A DNA stretch of 64,000 nt from Molanna angustata (taxonomy: Eukaryota > Arthropoda > Insecta > Trichoptera > Molannidae). The notes under the pieces were generated by a model that ran no database searches, was not told where the DNA came from, and worked only from the letters and a program-made list of their open reading frames with translations. Shown here piece after piece: positions 30,925-40,934 of this stretch (positions are counted from its first letter, which is position 1; each line of letters begins with the position of its first letter). Both the position numbers and the translations under genes were made by a program. The DNA is taken from the NCBI GenBank assembly GCA_963576475.1, contig OY754990.1:15272206-15336205 (forward strand), read 5' to 3'.

Positions 30925-31300
30925 TTGAAAACAAACATAATAATAATAAAAGACTTTTATTGAGTTAACAACGTGGCGGACTTATTGCCCGCAGGCAATT
31001 TCTACCAGTCAACTACCATGGTAAATACAGTCAGTTACAGGAATACAAGAATACAAATAGAAAAATAGAAAAAAAATCATAAATTAAAAATACAAAATAA
31101 ATATAAAATACAAAAAATTATACATGTATAAATAAGAACAAAAATAAGAATAAAAAAATACATCAGATAGATACACTATGTTTATTGGATGGACGATAGG
31201 TGAGGAGAAAGGAAGAGGCATAAAGGGGAAAAGGCGTGAATTTGTGTTTATGTAGATAGAAAGTGTGACTTCAGACGCTTTTTGAATGCTAACAAACATA
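30925..31300 (-). pseudogene. CR1-group LINE family 1-like 3' end
   Basis: The minus strand begins at ~31295 with LAFKKRLKSHFLST then a stop, the typical last residues (FK.rLk..fL). A 3' UTR follows and the terminal hairpin attgcctgcgggcaat (complement at 30986-31001) with gtccgcc, then an A-rich tail. This is the same hairpin as 20830-20843 and 42690-42705. Confidence 0.65.
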
Positions 31301-31849
31301 CAGCCAATTCAGTGCATAGATCGCATTGCACGCATGTTTATATATTTTACTGAATACGTATGTGTTTATTTTTCCAGACCATAATTTTTAGACATCTATA
31401 AAGAAAAGGTAGATCTTTTATTGACTTGTATATATATGTAGGTCATTATGGTCATAACTTGTTCCACGGGCATCATCATCGGAATAAAAAAATAAATTCA
31501 GAAGCATTTATTAAAGTACTTTGGATCGAGAGCATTTTCTAAACAAATAAATCGTTTGATCGAGTTTAATATAATGTTGTTTTGAACAAAACATAATGTC
31601 TTGAACAATTACATTCAACACTTTTAGAATAGGAAAGGCATTGTTCGATTTAATGGGGGGTCGTTTACGCCTAATTGAATCGAGGCGAGCATCGGTTCCG
31701 ATATATCGCGTGCGGGTAAAGCGTATACCTCGATATAAAGTAGAAGTGTTACTAAATAACACGAAAATTAAGAGATACTCACGCATATCCTTCTTAAACA
31801 AAGTTTATTTTATTTTTTCTATAGATTTTCTGACCAAAAGTTGACAGAA
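31301..31849. other. No gene seen
   Basis: The opposing ORFs at 31511-31801 and 31641-31844 share no known motif. Unassigned. Confidence 0.35.
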
Positions 31850-32360
31850 GATAAATGAAAAGAAAGGGTCGGCCAAGGAAAAGTTGGCACGATCACAAAA
31901 ATGGAATTATGAAAGATGCAGACGCCAGAAGTAGGAATAATAGAAGAGGGTGTATGATACTATGGACGTATAGTACAGTCATAGATAAACCTTTATTACT
32001 GATAACAAAAGTTTGGCTTCAACGCAGGTAGCCAGTTCGGTCACAATATTTTTTTTCAGTGTGTATGAGAAATGTAAAAGAGCGTTCAGTTCTATCTGAC
32101 TACCCCAAATGGGGAAATGGCGTATTAGGCTTGTATGGTATAGTGGATTTTCAGTGTACTCCAATATATGTATTTCGCGTGTTCGCTAAGAAGAATTTCA
32201 AATAGAATGATGTATGCAGATGAGATTATAATAGAACAATGTGTGACGGAAAGAAATGAGGACACAATAAAACGATGTCAGCTGAATAAAGATGTCATTA
32301 ATACATATTGAGATGGTTTAACCACTTGGGAAGATGGCTGAGATGAGAATGTGGAAGACC
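31850..32360 (+). pseudogene. RTE family D remnants, rearranged
   Basis: 31858-31960: KRKGRPRKSWHDHKNGIMKD, ARSRNNRRGCM. 32075-32125: RSVLSDYPKWGNGV, the last residues. 32205-32360: a more upstream part (nndeiiieqcvternedt-like, then rwf..lgrw). The order upstream/downstream is inverted relative to the gene, so at least two insertions or a duplication are involved. Confidence 0.6.
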
Positions 32361-32361
32361 A

Positions 32362-33037
32362 CATTACGAAATTTCTTTCGAGCGCGCGCCTAGCGACGGC
32401 AAGTACATTTGTTTATCGCTAGGCCGAGTTCATCGCCCGCAACGTCAAATAAGTGACAATACTCCTCAACTGGGTATGACACTTCAAATCAATAAGTCTA
32501 GAAAGTTCGAGGACATTGAACTTGCTACCCCCAGCGTAGCACTATTTAAGGGAGTCTACACCTGTACACGTCGTCACTTCATTTCCGTATTTCCGTCACT
32601 TCGATTCGTCACTTCACGCCGCCGTTACGACCACGCCGTCTCGCCGACACTTCGTCTCTCGACCACCGGTCATCTCTCGACCTCACGAGCACGATGGTAC
32701 TTCACCATGCGAAGATTCGGACACTTCGAACACACCCGCTAACTCGCTAGTTATACCTACTCATCGTAAGAAAGTTCCTTTGTAAGTTATTTCATCAATT
32801 GTAAATTTACCCTTAAGCAAACTATTAATTGTGATCAATATACTCATTGTTACTTTTGACCATTCTTTCTTCTTCTCTCTAAACCACTGTCCTTGTGTTC
32901 TTATTTCAAATCATATCCACTTGGGATATAGTAAACTCTCTTTACTGGTAACCCCTCTGGTTACCACATATATTTAATAGTAACCACTCTGGTTACTAAC
33001 TACTGTTGATTGGTAACCCCTCCGGTTACCAATCAGC
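32362..33037 (+). mobile_element. Putative solo LTR
   Basis: About 675 bp of distinct composition: GC-richer 5' half, a TATTTAAG box (32543-32550), an arthropod-type initiator context gtcacttc about 25 bp downstream (32572-32580), a C/T-rich transcribed part, an AT-rich region with polyadenylation-like words, and three short hairpins at the 3' edge. No internal coding region adjoins. No clean TG...CA ends or target duplication could be fixed, so LTR is a structural inference. It could also be an unrelated repeat or host promoter. Confidence 0.4.
32947..33030. repeat. Three tandem small hairpins with a compensatory change
   Basis: GGTAACC-cctct-GGTTACC (32947-32965), AGTAACC-actct-GGTTACT (32979-32997) and GGTAACC-cctcc-GGTTACC (33012-33030). 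In the middle one both outer bases changed together (G-C to A-T), keeping the stem. Confidence 0.8.
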
Positions 33038-33044
33038 TTTAAAA

Positions 33045-33120
33045 TTATAATAGAACGATGTGTGACAGGGTAAGAAATGAGGATACAAGGAAAGAATGTA
33101 AGATATCAAAGATATTGCTT
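33045..33120 (+). pseudogene. RTE family D short relic
   Basis: ataatagaacgatgtgtgac and gaaagaatgtaag resemble 32230-32270 and 22101-22115. It lies directly 3' of the putative LTR and repeats the piece found on its 5' side. Confidence 0.5.
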
Positions 33121-33176
33121 CTCGGATAACTGAACGGGTCAATTTTTTTTCAGTTTGAAAACATATCGGACGCATG

Positions 33177-33460
33177 TATTATGTACACATACATACATAC
33201 ATACCATCACGCCATGTCCCTTGTGGGGTAGGCAGAGAGAACCGAACGCCACATTTTTCTATCCTGACACGCATTTCTCGCCTCGTCCACATTCATGCAT
33301 CGTCTCATACATGTTCGTCTGTTGCTCACACTTCTAACATTTCCGTCTTTCAGAATATCGTTCACATGGTCGTTCCATCCTTTTCTTGGGCGTCCCCGAC
33401 CTCTCATTCCATTCCTTTCCGCTCTGTATATTTTCTTCGTCAGACGAGTGACGATGTATT
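33177..33460 (-). pseudogene. RTE family D, RT C-terminal end
   Basis: The minus strand: RAERNGMRGRGRPRKGWNDH, VNDILKDGNVRSVSNRRTCM, RRCMNVDEARNACQDRKMWR and SVLSAYPTRDMA, nearly identical to 22101-22449. The 3' end is (CATA)n at 33186-33206 (TATG repeats on the sense strand). The frame is intact over the last ~80 residues. Confidence 0.9.
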
Positions 33461-33560
33461 ATGTTATCGCTCCAATTCATTTAAAAGTTCTTGATTCGCG
33501 TCTAAATAACAAACATCAGCATAATCGAGCAAAGGGAGTAATATTTATTGGTATTAAGAT
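33461..33560 (-). pseudogene. CR1-group LINE family 1 relic
   Basis: aagttcttgattcgcgtcta and aacatcagcataatcgagca correspond to 21943-22000 of the family 1 LINE (minus strand, LLDYADV... region). As at 22 kb it adjoins an RTE D end. Confidence 0.5.
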
Positions 33561-34074
33561 ATTTTGACGAATAGTGGTAAGAAATTTTGCAATATTTTTA
33601 ATGAGTGAAGCGTATAATGAAATTTTATACTCGCTTCAGCAGCCAGTTTACATTGCACGGTCTTAAACTATTTATTTTTACTGTTTTTGGTAAATGGTAG
33701 CGGACCGGCAAAATTATCTCCAGTCAATATTTCAGCCTCATTGTTTCAATTACCATCTTCATTTAATTTTTCAAATTAATTTCTAGCCGATAAATCAAAA
33801 TCGATTCTGAATAATATCATTATCGTTTCCGACACACGCAGGTTCTCTCAAAAGGTGAATTGTGGAAAGCCACAGGGACTAATTGGTCTGGCGCAAAATC
33901 GACCCGAGACACAGACCCAATTTCTTTAAATATGAATATATTGCCTCGAGATCAGTTACGTCAAATTGATATTAGAAATTTAATAAACTAAATAAGTGGG
34001 ATTATGAACGAACATTTACACAGCGTGTCTCAGTTGAATGTTTATATTTGAAAAGATAATTAACTTTTATAAAT
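33561..34074. other. No gene seen; non-repetitive sequence at 33780-33960
   Basis: No coding signal. 33780-33960 (gataaatcaaaatcgattct, gactaattggtctggcgc) has no copy elsewhere in the window and balanced composition, so it could be host-derived. Confidence 0.35.
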
Positions 34075-34190
34075 TCCAGGAAGAAGACAGAGGGAGAGAT
34101 CACGGATGAGATGGATCGAATGGGTCAACGAAGCTGCCAAATTCACTAATAGATAAGCGTTACACCTTGCTGAAGGCTTCGAGGCCTGAA
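34075..34190 (+). pseudogene. RTE-type LINE C-terminal relic
   Basis: GRRQRERSRMRWIEWVNEAA then KFTN and a stop follows the GRR.RGRprmRW.d.v.ed closing motif of RTE-type ORF2. Confidence 0.55.
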
Positions 34191-34504
34191 GGATCTTTGT
34201 GCGGGGTAAATCTGTTGGGAATAACGACGCTCAGTCATGAGATTAACAACTCTGAGAGAGACTATGAACGCAGCAAATATGAGGGTTGCGGATTGTGTGT
34301 CAAGCGATAGACTAGCTTTTAGGAATTAAGTCACCATGACGCATTTCTTAAGAGCGTTCCGCGTGTGAATATTATATAAAAACGGTGATTCGGCGACTAT
34401 GGTGCATGTATTATGCATTTTAATTTCGTAATTTGCTATCTTTACAAACCACCGTTTACAGTTTTAATTGAATGATTCTTCAAATATCATATCCTTTTTA
34501 TATG

Positions 34505-34720
34505 TCTCTATATCCGATGGCACTACAGCCCTTATCGAGCCTTGACCTCTTGTAAATTTTGCCTCCAGCTTATAGTGTCATTTGCCCAAGTCTTCCAGCT
34601 AGACCCGAAGAAACTGCGGGGCATCCCTCTCACTATGTCTTCACATCTTAGCCCGGGTCTTCAAACTCGTCTCCTTCCACCTGTGTGTCCATTCATTATT
34701 CTTGTAGGGACGCAGAATCA
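34505..34720 (-). pseudogene. RTE family F-like C-terminal relic
   Basis: The minus strand: LRCEDIVRGMPRSFFGSSWK, TWANDTISWRQNLQEVKAR, a stop, GL: matches the DD........W...A.DR..WRq.leEAKAR.GL end of family F (29190, 43050) with substitutions. Confidence 0.6.
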
Positions 34721-34867
34721 GCCATTTGATCCAAGTGTCCATTGCAGCTCATCTCAATCTGAGCAACTTTTGGGATGTCGTAATGTTTGGGGCCAAATAT
34801 ATTGTATTATATAGTTCATCGATAGTTCGAATGCACTACAATCAACCTCTCTTACCGGTCCAGAGTT

Positions 34868-35670
34868 TCGATGCAGCACATTCCTTTCAAATATTTCCAG
34901 TATCTTTGCCATCATCATCATCATCATCATTAGCGCTACAGCCCTTTATGGATTATGACCTCCTCCAGAATTCTTCATTGGCTACGATGCAGCACATTCC
35001 TTTCAAATATTTCCAATATCTCTGCCATCATCATCATCATCATCATTAGCGCTACAGCCCTTTATGGATTATGACCTCCTCCAGAATTCTTCATTAGCTA
35101 CGATGCAGCACATTCCTTTCAAATATTTCCAGTATCTCTGCCATCATCATCATCATCATCATTAGCGCTACAGCCCTTTATGGATTATGACCTCCTCCAG
35201 AATTCTTCATTAGCTACGATGCAGCACATTCCTTTCAAATATTTCCAGTATCTCTGCCATCATCATCATCATCATCATTAGCGCTACAGCCCTTTATGGA
35301 TTATGACCTCCTCCAGAATTCTTCATTAGCTACGATGCAGCACATTCCTTTCAAATATTTCCAGTATCTCTGCCATCATCATTAGCGCTACAGCCCTTTA
35401 TGGATTATGACCTCCTCCAGAATTCTTCATTGGCTACGATGCAGCACATTCCTTTCAAATATTTCCAGTATCTCTGCTATCATCATCATCATCATCATTA
35501 GCGCTACAGCCCTTTATGGATTATGACCTCCTCCAGAATTCTTCATTAGCTACGATGCAGCACATTCCTTTCAAATATTTCCAGTATCTCTGCCATCATC
35601 ATCATCATCATCATTAGCGCTACAGCCCTTTATGGATTATGACCTCCTCCAGAATTCTTCATTAGCCGTC
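34868..35670 (-). repeat. 116-bp tandem array, ~7 units, built on an RTE 3' end
   Basis: Each unit has atgcagcacattcctttcaa, atatttccagtatctctgcc, (ATC)n, attagcgctacagccc, tttatggattatgacctcct and ccagaattcttcatt. On the minus strand the second half reads as the end of RTE family F (aggaggtc.., aaagggctgtagcgc, (GAT)n). The unit starting ~35330 has lost most CAT triplets and others vary by one or two. Open frames across the array are artefacts. Confidence 0.9.
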
Positions 35671-36369
35671 CCTGGCCGCTTTCCTCCACTTCGTTATTTC
35701 GATTGCCGTTATGTCGTTCCTGTGCCTGCCTCACACCCATACATATGACTGTTTTGCAAAAGATGCTTTTAAACCCATATTTATATAGATGGATCAATTA
35801 TAATCTTTTTATATACACACCGTATTGCGCCTCAATTTATTTCGAGGAATCGTAGAGACGTATAAAGTATAACGTATATCAGGATCATATAAAGTCGAAA
35901 AGATCACTTTATTATTGCCAAGGACTGTTAAATGTTTAAACAGCGATTTCTTTGAGAATTGTAAAATTTAATATTAAGTACGAGATGTGATTTCCCATCC
36001 GAAAAAAACCTCTTGTAAATATGAATAAGACACGCACAAAAAGAGAAATAATAATTTAACATGTACAAAGAAATTCTCATATTAATAATGTGCCTTTAAA
36101 TAAGACGACGCTGATTCAATACTGTAAAATATAAAATCGTAGAGAATTTAATAATCTTTCAGGAGATGAATTAAAAAAAAAATAAAAAGTCGAGTGAAAC
36201 GAGGAAAATCTTGGATGGATCAAATATCAAAAAAAAAGTTGGAAGTCGATAAAAAGCAAATAAAACGTATTCTCGAAATAAAATAAGCAGATTGTCAAGC
36301 TATCAATTGCAGGGCATACGACATTTACACGCCTGAATATAGAGGCTAGATTATATCATTTATGTTAAG
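35671..36369. other. No gene seen
   Basis: AT-rich; no motif that I can support. Confidence 0.4.
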
Positions 36370-36450
36370 CAATGGATGTTAAGCAACCAAGAGATGCACA
36401 GAACCGAGTTAAGTGGAAACGTGAGATGCAGAAAGTAAACCCCACCATCA
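36370..36450 (+). pseudogene. RTE-type LINE extreme C-terminal relic
   Basis: AQNRVKWKREMQKVNPTIM, a stop: follows the aqdR..WR...rkadp...WD ending of some RTE-type ORF2 proteins. Confidence 0.45.
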
Positions 36451-36539
36451 TGTGACACAATTAATGGGGGGCATGGAAGGAGCCTCCACGAGAGATTGCT
36501 ATACATAAAAAAAGCAATCCGGCGCCCCCTGGTAACGGC

Positions 36540-36720
36540 ATTAGTCGGCCAATCCTTTCAACACCGGACAGCCACTCAAAAAGTCCGACAAAAAGACTCA
36601 GGGCCACTCACGACGACCTCAATTAACATAGAGGGATTACGTCAAGACAAAGAGACCATTCTCTCGGATATCTGCAAGACATAGATATACTGATGATACA
36701 GGAGACGCCCACACGACAAG
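36540..36720 (+). pseudogene. Start of an AP-endonuclease domain of a LINE
   Basis: SINIEGLRQDKETILSDIC then, one frame over, LQDIDILMIQETPTRQGDI. This is the N-terminal part of the APE-type endonuclease of LINEs (..iniegLr..K...l.dic...Dil.iQET), including the Glu of the QET motif. It is the only endonuclease piece in the window. The rest of the domain is missing after ~36720. Confidence 0.65.
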
Positions 36721-36791
36721 GCGATATCCGTCGCTGAGTGGCAAGGTCCGAACCCGTAAAGTAAGTAAGTAATGAAGAAAAGAATCAGATC

Positions 36792-36846
36792 CAGATCCAG
36801 ACTGAAAACACAATTTCAATCTGTGTCTCCACTGGGAATCCAAACC
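36792..36846 (-). mobile_element. SINE family 1 fragment
   Basis: cagatccagactgaaaacac, aatttcaatctgtgtctcca, ctgggaatccaaacc: complement of the SINE 1 body/B-box junction (compare 53627-53672). Confidence 0.7.
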
Positions 36847-37204
36847 GGACCTCTGGTTCAGGAATCCAATTTCCCTATTTCAGGATGTCGTATCATTTTT
36901 TCGGTCGACCCAGATTTCTCGTTCCAAAGGCTGATTTCATCAACCGGCATTATTTAGTCATTCTACCAAAATGGCCAAAATATTTCAATCCATCTTAGCA
37001 TGTCCTGGATTGAACGAAATAATATTTTTTCATAATTTACTAGCTCATCTTCGTACTTCATGTCAGGCACTCGACGTCGACTATCACTCGGGAGAAAGGC
37101 CCTCGATCCTGGGCAGTCAACAAAAGATCCTTCACACTCCTAAAACCGGTCGAACCGTGTATATCAAACAATATTCTATCTTCTTATACTTGTTTGACTT
37201 TTAG

Positions 37205-37345
37205 ATGATTTCTCAATTATCTTCACCGATTCGAAATTGCCTCCTCTGCCTCGTGTCAATTCTGTCAATACCCAGACCAAACTTCGGAACATATCCTGTG
37301 GGATTGTTGCCAGCAAATGGTGTCGCCTTACTATTGTTAGATTCC
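37205..37345 (+). pseudogene. LINE ORF2 C-terminal zinc-knuckle relic
   Basis: In one frame: a Cys-x2-Cys (SCQFCQ), then 10 residues and HILWDCC, the C-x2-C...H-x4-C knuckle that closes R1/I/LOA-type ORF2 proteins. Isolated and frameshifted from neighbours. Confidence 0.5.
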
Positions 37346-37930
37346 CAGTAGGTTAATATTTTACAGAGATCTTGGTCATACCCCTGATGTTCTTATTTAA
37401 AAAAATCTGAAGTCCACGAGTGTGATTCTTCCATTCACATTATTCGATTGTTGTATTGCACTATGGTGCAGAGATTCAAGATTTGGCTATACAGGAGGTA
37501 GACGCGCATCTCAAAGGTCTATAGAATCTCCAATGAAAGAGTTTCAAATTAGATGGTGCAAGAGAATCCATATTTGGGTATTAGGAAAACATGAGAATGA
37601 GATGGTCTCGCCGAAAGAATAAGTAAAATTTTTCAAAGATATAAATTTAAAAGTATGCGTGAAAAACGGATAGAAGAAGCCAGAAACGGAGAGCGATGGA
37701 GGGAAGGAGAAAGAGGTTAAAAAAAGAAAAGTGTAATTATTCTTGTGGAAGTAATAGCAACATTACAAAAATGAACACGATTTTAATGACCCCAAATTCT
37801 CTTTTAATTTTGCATTTATGTTATAAACAACATTTGCTCGGGGCATAATTCTTGTTACTCGAGGGGGAAACTTCAAAATGCCGTATATTATGACAGCGGT
37901 TCTCAAAGGGGACAGTCCAAAACCAATAGA
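37346..37930. other. No gene seen
   Basis: The frame near 37640-37720 reads FKSMREKRIEEARNGERWRE, charged and LINE-tail-like but not assignable. Confidence 0.3.
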
Positions 37931-37931
37931 T

Positions 37932-38036
37932 GGATGGTGGCAGAGCGGTTAGCGCGCTGGGTTAGTAATACAGTGGTCGCGAATCCTGCCACGACCGATT
38001 TCGTTCACATATAGCACAAGCATTTATACTTAAATA
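37932..38036 (+). mobile_element. tRNA-derived SINE, family 2, 3' truncated
   Basis: ggcagagcggttagcgcgct, gcgaatcctgccacgaccga, tttcgttcacatatagcaca, agcatttata. It breaks off where the 38-bp minisatellite begins. Confidence 0.75.
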
Positions 38037-38850
38037 TCATTCTGTAGGGAGTCAATGTTATTTTATGACAAATATTATTCTGTCAGGAGTCAATGCTATT
38101 TTATGATAAATATTATTTAGTCGGAAGTCAATTTAATTTTATGACAAATTTCATTCTGTCGGGAGTCAATGTTTTTTTATGACAAATATCATTCTGTCGG
38201 GAGTCAATGTTTTTTTATGACAAAGATCATTCTGTCGGGAGTCAATATTATTTTATGCAAAATTTCATTCTATCAGGAGTCAATGTTATTTTTTGACAAA
38301 TATCATTCTGTCGGGAATCAATGTTATTTTATGACAAATATCATTCTGTCGGGAGTCAATGTTATTTTATGACAAATATCATTCTGTCGGAAGTCAATGT
38401 TATTTTATGACAAATATCATTCTGTCAGGAGTCAATATTATTTTATGACAAATATCATTCTGTCGGGAGTCAATGTTATTTTATGACAAACATCATTCTG
38501 TCGGGATTCAATGTTATTTTATGACAAATATCATTCTGTCGGGAGTCAATGTTATTTTATGACAAATATTATTCTGTCGGGAGTCAATGCTATTTTATGA
38601 CAAATATTATTTAGTCGGAAGTCAATATTATTTTATGACAAATTTCATTCTGTCGGGAGTCAATGTTTTTTTATGACAAATATTATTCTGTAAGGAGTCA
38701 ATATTATTTTATGACATATATCATTCTGTCGGGAGTCAATGTTATTTTATGACAAACATCATTCTGTCGGGAGTCAATGTTATTTTATGACAATATCATT
38801 TTGTCGGGAGTCAACGGTATTAGCTATAAAATAACATTGACTCCCGACAG
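38037..38850 (+). repeat. 38-bp minisatellite, ~20 units, with inverted last unit
   Basis: Unit: atcattctgtcgggagtcaa, tgttattttatgacaaat. A three-unit block with the odd words ttagtcggaagtcaat and gtttttttatgac occurs at 38070-38185 and again at 38566-38680, so ~496 bp (13 units) was duplicated. The final unit is inverted: TGTCGGGAGTCAA (38802-38814) with TTGACTCCCGACA (38837-38849). The unit also occurs singly in other H repeats (11850, 51825). Confidence 0.95.
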
Positions 38851-38867
38851 GGAACTCAATAAGAGGA

Positions 38868-39000
38868 CATAAATGGTGAACGTTGCGCATGCGCATAAGG
38901 TGATCACGTAAACCAGCCGAATACAAGACGTGAACCCTGTAGGTGCCTTGAGTTCCTGGTTCTTCTATAATATCCCAACTTTGTCTCTACTGAGTTTTTT
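38868..39000 (+). repeat. Repeat H, right module
   Basis: atggtgaacgttgcgcatgc, gtgatcacgtaaaccagccg, ctgtaggtgccttgagttcc, tttgtctctactgag. It follows the 38-bp array directly, showing that array and module belong to one element. Confidence 0.8.
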
Positions 39001-39169
39001 TAAAATTTGTCATAAGACATTCATTTTTAAAAAAATAAAAAAGCCGGAACAAGGATAAGCTGTAGTAGCTTTGAAAGATAACACGCAGCAAATGTGTTGT
39101 CTGCCAAAGCCATACTACGAGAGGCTGTGATAGTTTAAGAATTGGATGTTATGACCATGTGCCGACCGC

Positions 39170-39378
39170 CGCGCCGTGGCACAGTTGGTAAGCCGTTTGG
39201 TTTCTGTGCGGGCGTCCTGGGTTCGATTTCCAGCAGAGGAGAAATTTATTTAAATCTATTTCTCACGCAAATATTGCTTCTCTGTGCTGGAGACACTGGT
39301 TAGTTGGAAGAAATTTCCATACGGCAATAAACTCGCCACTTGCGCAGGATGCAAGGAAGTGTTCATTATTATTATTAT
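39170..39378 (+). mobile_element. tRNA-derived SINE, family 3, with LINE family 1 tail
   Basis: The head has an A-box-like TGGCACAGTTGG (39177-39188) and a B-box-like GGTTCGATTTC (39220-39230). The 3' part ctggttagttggaagaaatt, tccatacggcaataaactcg carries the 3' end of LINE family 1 (compare 20813-20858 and 42678-42722). The tail is (ATT)n. A SINE sharing its 3' end with a LINE is the usual sign of which LINE mobilised it. Confidence 0.8.
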
Positions 39379-39414
39379 GTGACGACATCATTTAAATATA
39401 TCATTAATCTTAAA

Positions 39415-39510
39415 AGAGTATGTACCATCATTTATACCATCAGGACATATCTTACATCATAGGGTTACCAGCGACAGGTTTGCGGGTGTGTGCAACCTTA
39501 TAAAATAATC
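39415..39510 (+). repeat. Dispersed repeat, partner of 1695-1790
   Basis: Shares the order accatca..catat, gggt(a/t)(g/a)cc.gcgaca, tgtgcgggtg, ccttataaaa with 1695-1790. Possibly a decayed RTE 3' end. Confidence 0.4.
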
Positions 39511-39792
39511 ATGACACGTGTCTGTTTCCCCTCCCGTCAGTCACCATGATAATAGAAGAGTGGCTCACAACAAAAAAATGTTTGTAGGTAGTTAAAAATT
39601 ACAAAAAAAAATAATAATTGAAAGTTTTATAACCGCTGAGTTAATGCGCCACTTGTTTCAACAAAATGAATCTTAAAATTATTGCCAAATTAAATTAAGA
39701 CAATAATTTTATGGTAACATTATACGTAATAAATTATTTTTAAATGTGATTTTTAACTGTGATAACCAACTATAAATATAGCAAACAATTTT

Positions 39793-40230
39793 TACTCCCC
39801 ACTTATCAAAGAGGATATAGTGGGGAGTTATGAATTCGCAATATTTAAGGTTATTTTTTTTTATTGCAGATTATCAACTAGTACCATGCCGAGAATGTAT
39901 TCTGAAAGTTTCATCACAATGCGTCTGTGTGTGTGCTGTGTAAGGCGCGTTTATTTTACTTTTTCGATTATAGACTAAAGTACTCATTCGATTCTTTTCA
40001 AATTTTGCAAATTTATATATCTAATTCTCACATAGACCCCATTAGATTTTGAAAGATAACTGAATAGTGCTTCTCATTTTTTAAATGTCAAATATTTCAT
40101 TGTGACCCAAAGCTAAAATAACATAAAATATGATTTTTTTTTAAATTGCTAAAAAGGCACTTCACATTCATAAATGGCATTGAAAAATTATCAAGTATTC
40201 ATACTTAATTAATGTATAAAGGAACGTACC
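39793..40230 (+). repeat. ~440-bp dispersed repeat, copy 1
   Basis: Colinear with 45930-46350: attctgaaa.tttcatcacaa, tgtctgtgtgtgtgct-type run, gtactcattcgattctt, caaattttgcaaatt, gaatagtg, gtcaaatattt, aaattgctaaaa and aatggcattga. The left edge holds a hairpin actccccac / gtggggagt (39795-39828). Non-coding; 7150-7985 may be a distant relative. Confidence 0.7.
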
Positions 40231-40436
40231 TATAAGGTCTTAGAAATTTACTGAATTGAAGGGGTGAATTTCATAATTTTCATAATTATTCATAATACGT
40301 CTGATTCAGTAACTTTTTAAGGACGTTCCGGCCAAAATAGGTACGTTCCTATTCCATTTAGTCCAAGGTTCTCAAGGTAAATCTAAAATCTACAATTTTA
40401 GAACGTTCCTAATTTAGTTCCAATAGTTACTGAATA
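40231..40436. other. Short inverted pair; no gene seen
   Basis: ggaacgtacctat (~40213-40225) and its complement ataggtacgttcc (~40340-40352) form a 13-bp inverted pair, and acgttcct recurs at ~40402. Confidence 0.5.
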
Positions 40437-40438
40437 GG

Positions 40439-40930
40439 ATGTGTAAGCGCCGAAAATTGCCAATTGCAACCCGGGCTAAAAGATTAAGTGGACTGTATAC
40501 GGAAATTCAACAATTGCACTTGTCACGGCGCGTTATTCACAGCGACGAGGTAAATAATAGGATAAAAGAAATTGATCGAGAAAGGAAATCACCTACCAGT
40601 ATGGAAGAAATCCTCTCCACGATCTCACACCCAGTCCGAACGAAATATGTAATCTACATATATGCCGAGGCACAGCACTACACAATGATATTTCCTTCAA
40701 CGGGCACTTGTGGTCCGGCGACGAAGTCCGAATTGACATCCGCTAGAGGCCGTGTGCGGACAAGTACTAGTGGTGTATATCAGGAATGGAACAAAGCAAT
40801 TACATGGAAGGGTGGGGGAGGAACAAGACGGGTGATTTGTATTCACGCCAAAAGTAAATACCGTACCGACAAGGATGTATTATTATTCAGTTTTTTTGAC
40901 TGGGTGACAGTCGTATCAACATTACCATGA
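40439..40930 (+). CDS. Unrecognised 163-codon ORF in a duplicated sequence
   Basis: Opens with a true ATG (MCKRRKLPIATRAKRLSGLY) and stays open to 40930. Basic N-terminus, a stretch VNNRIKEIDRERKSPTSMEE of helical type, then Gly/Ser/Thr-rich text and KSKYRTDKD. No signal peptide, membrane segment or catalytic motif that I recognise. The DNA 40437-40880 has a clearly related inverted copy at 47358-47780 whose frame is broken, so this is part of a dispersed element and the open frame may be chance. No promoter or acceptor can be argued. Confidence 0.3.
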   Translation: MCKRRKLPIATRAKRLSGLYTEIQQLHLSRRVIHSDEVNNRIKEIDRERKSPTSMEEILSTISHPVRTKYVIYIYAEAQHYTMIFPSTGTCGPATKSELTSARGRVRTSTSGVYQEWNKAITWKGGGGTRRVICIHAKSKYRTDKDVLLFSFFDWVTVVSTLP

Positions 40931-40934
40931 AATT

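Noticed and set aside
31084..31299. 71-codon minus ORF as a gene
   Set aside because: It is a shifted frame over the LINE 3' UTR; the true last LINE codons (FKKRLKSHFL) lie in another frame.
34726..35049. 107-codon ORF ending in a His run
   Set aside because: The His run is the (CAT)n core of the 116-bp array.
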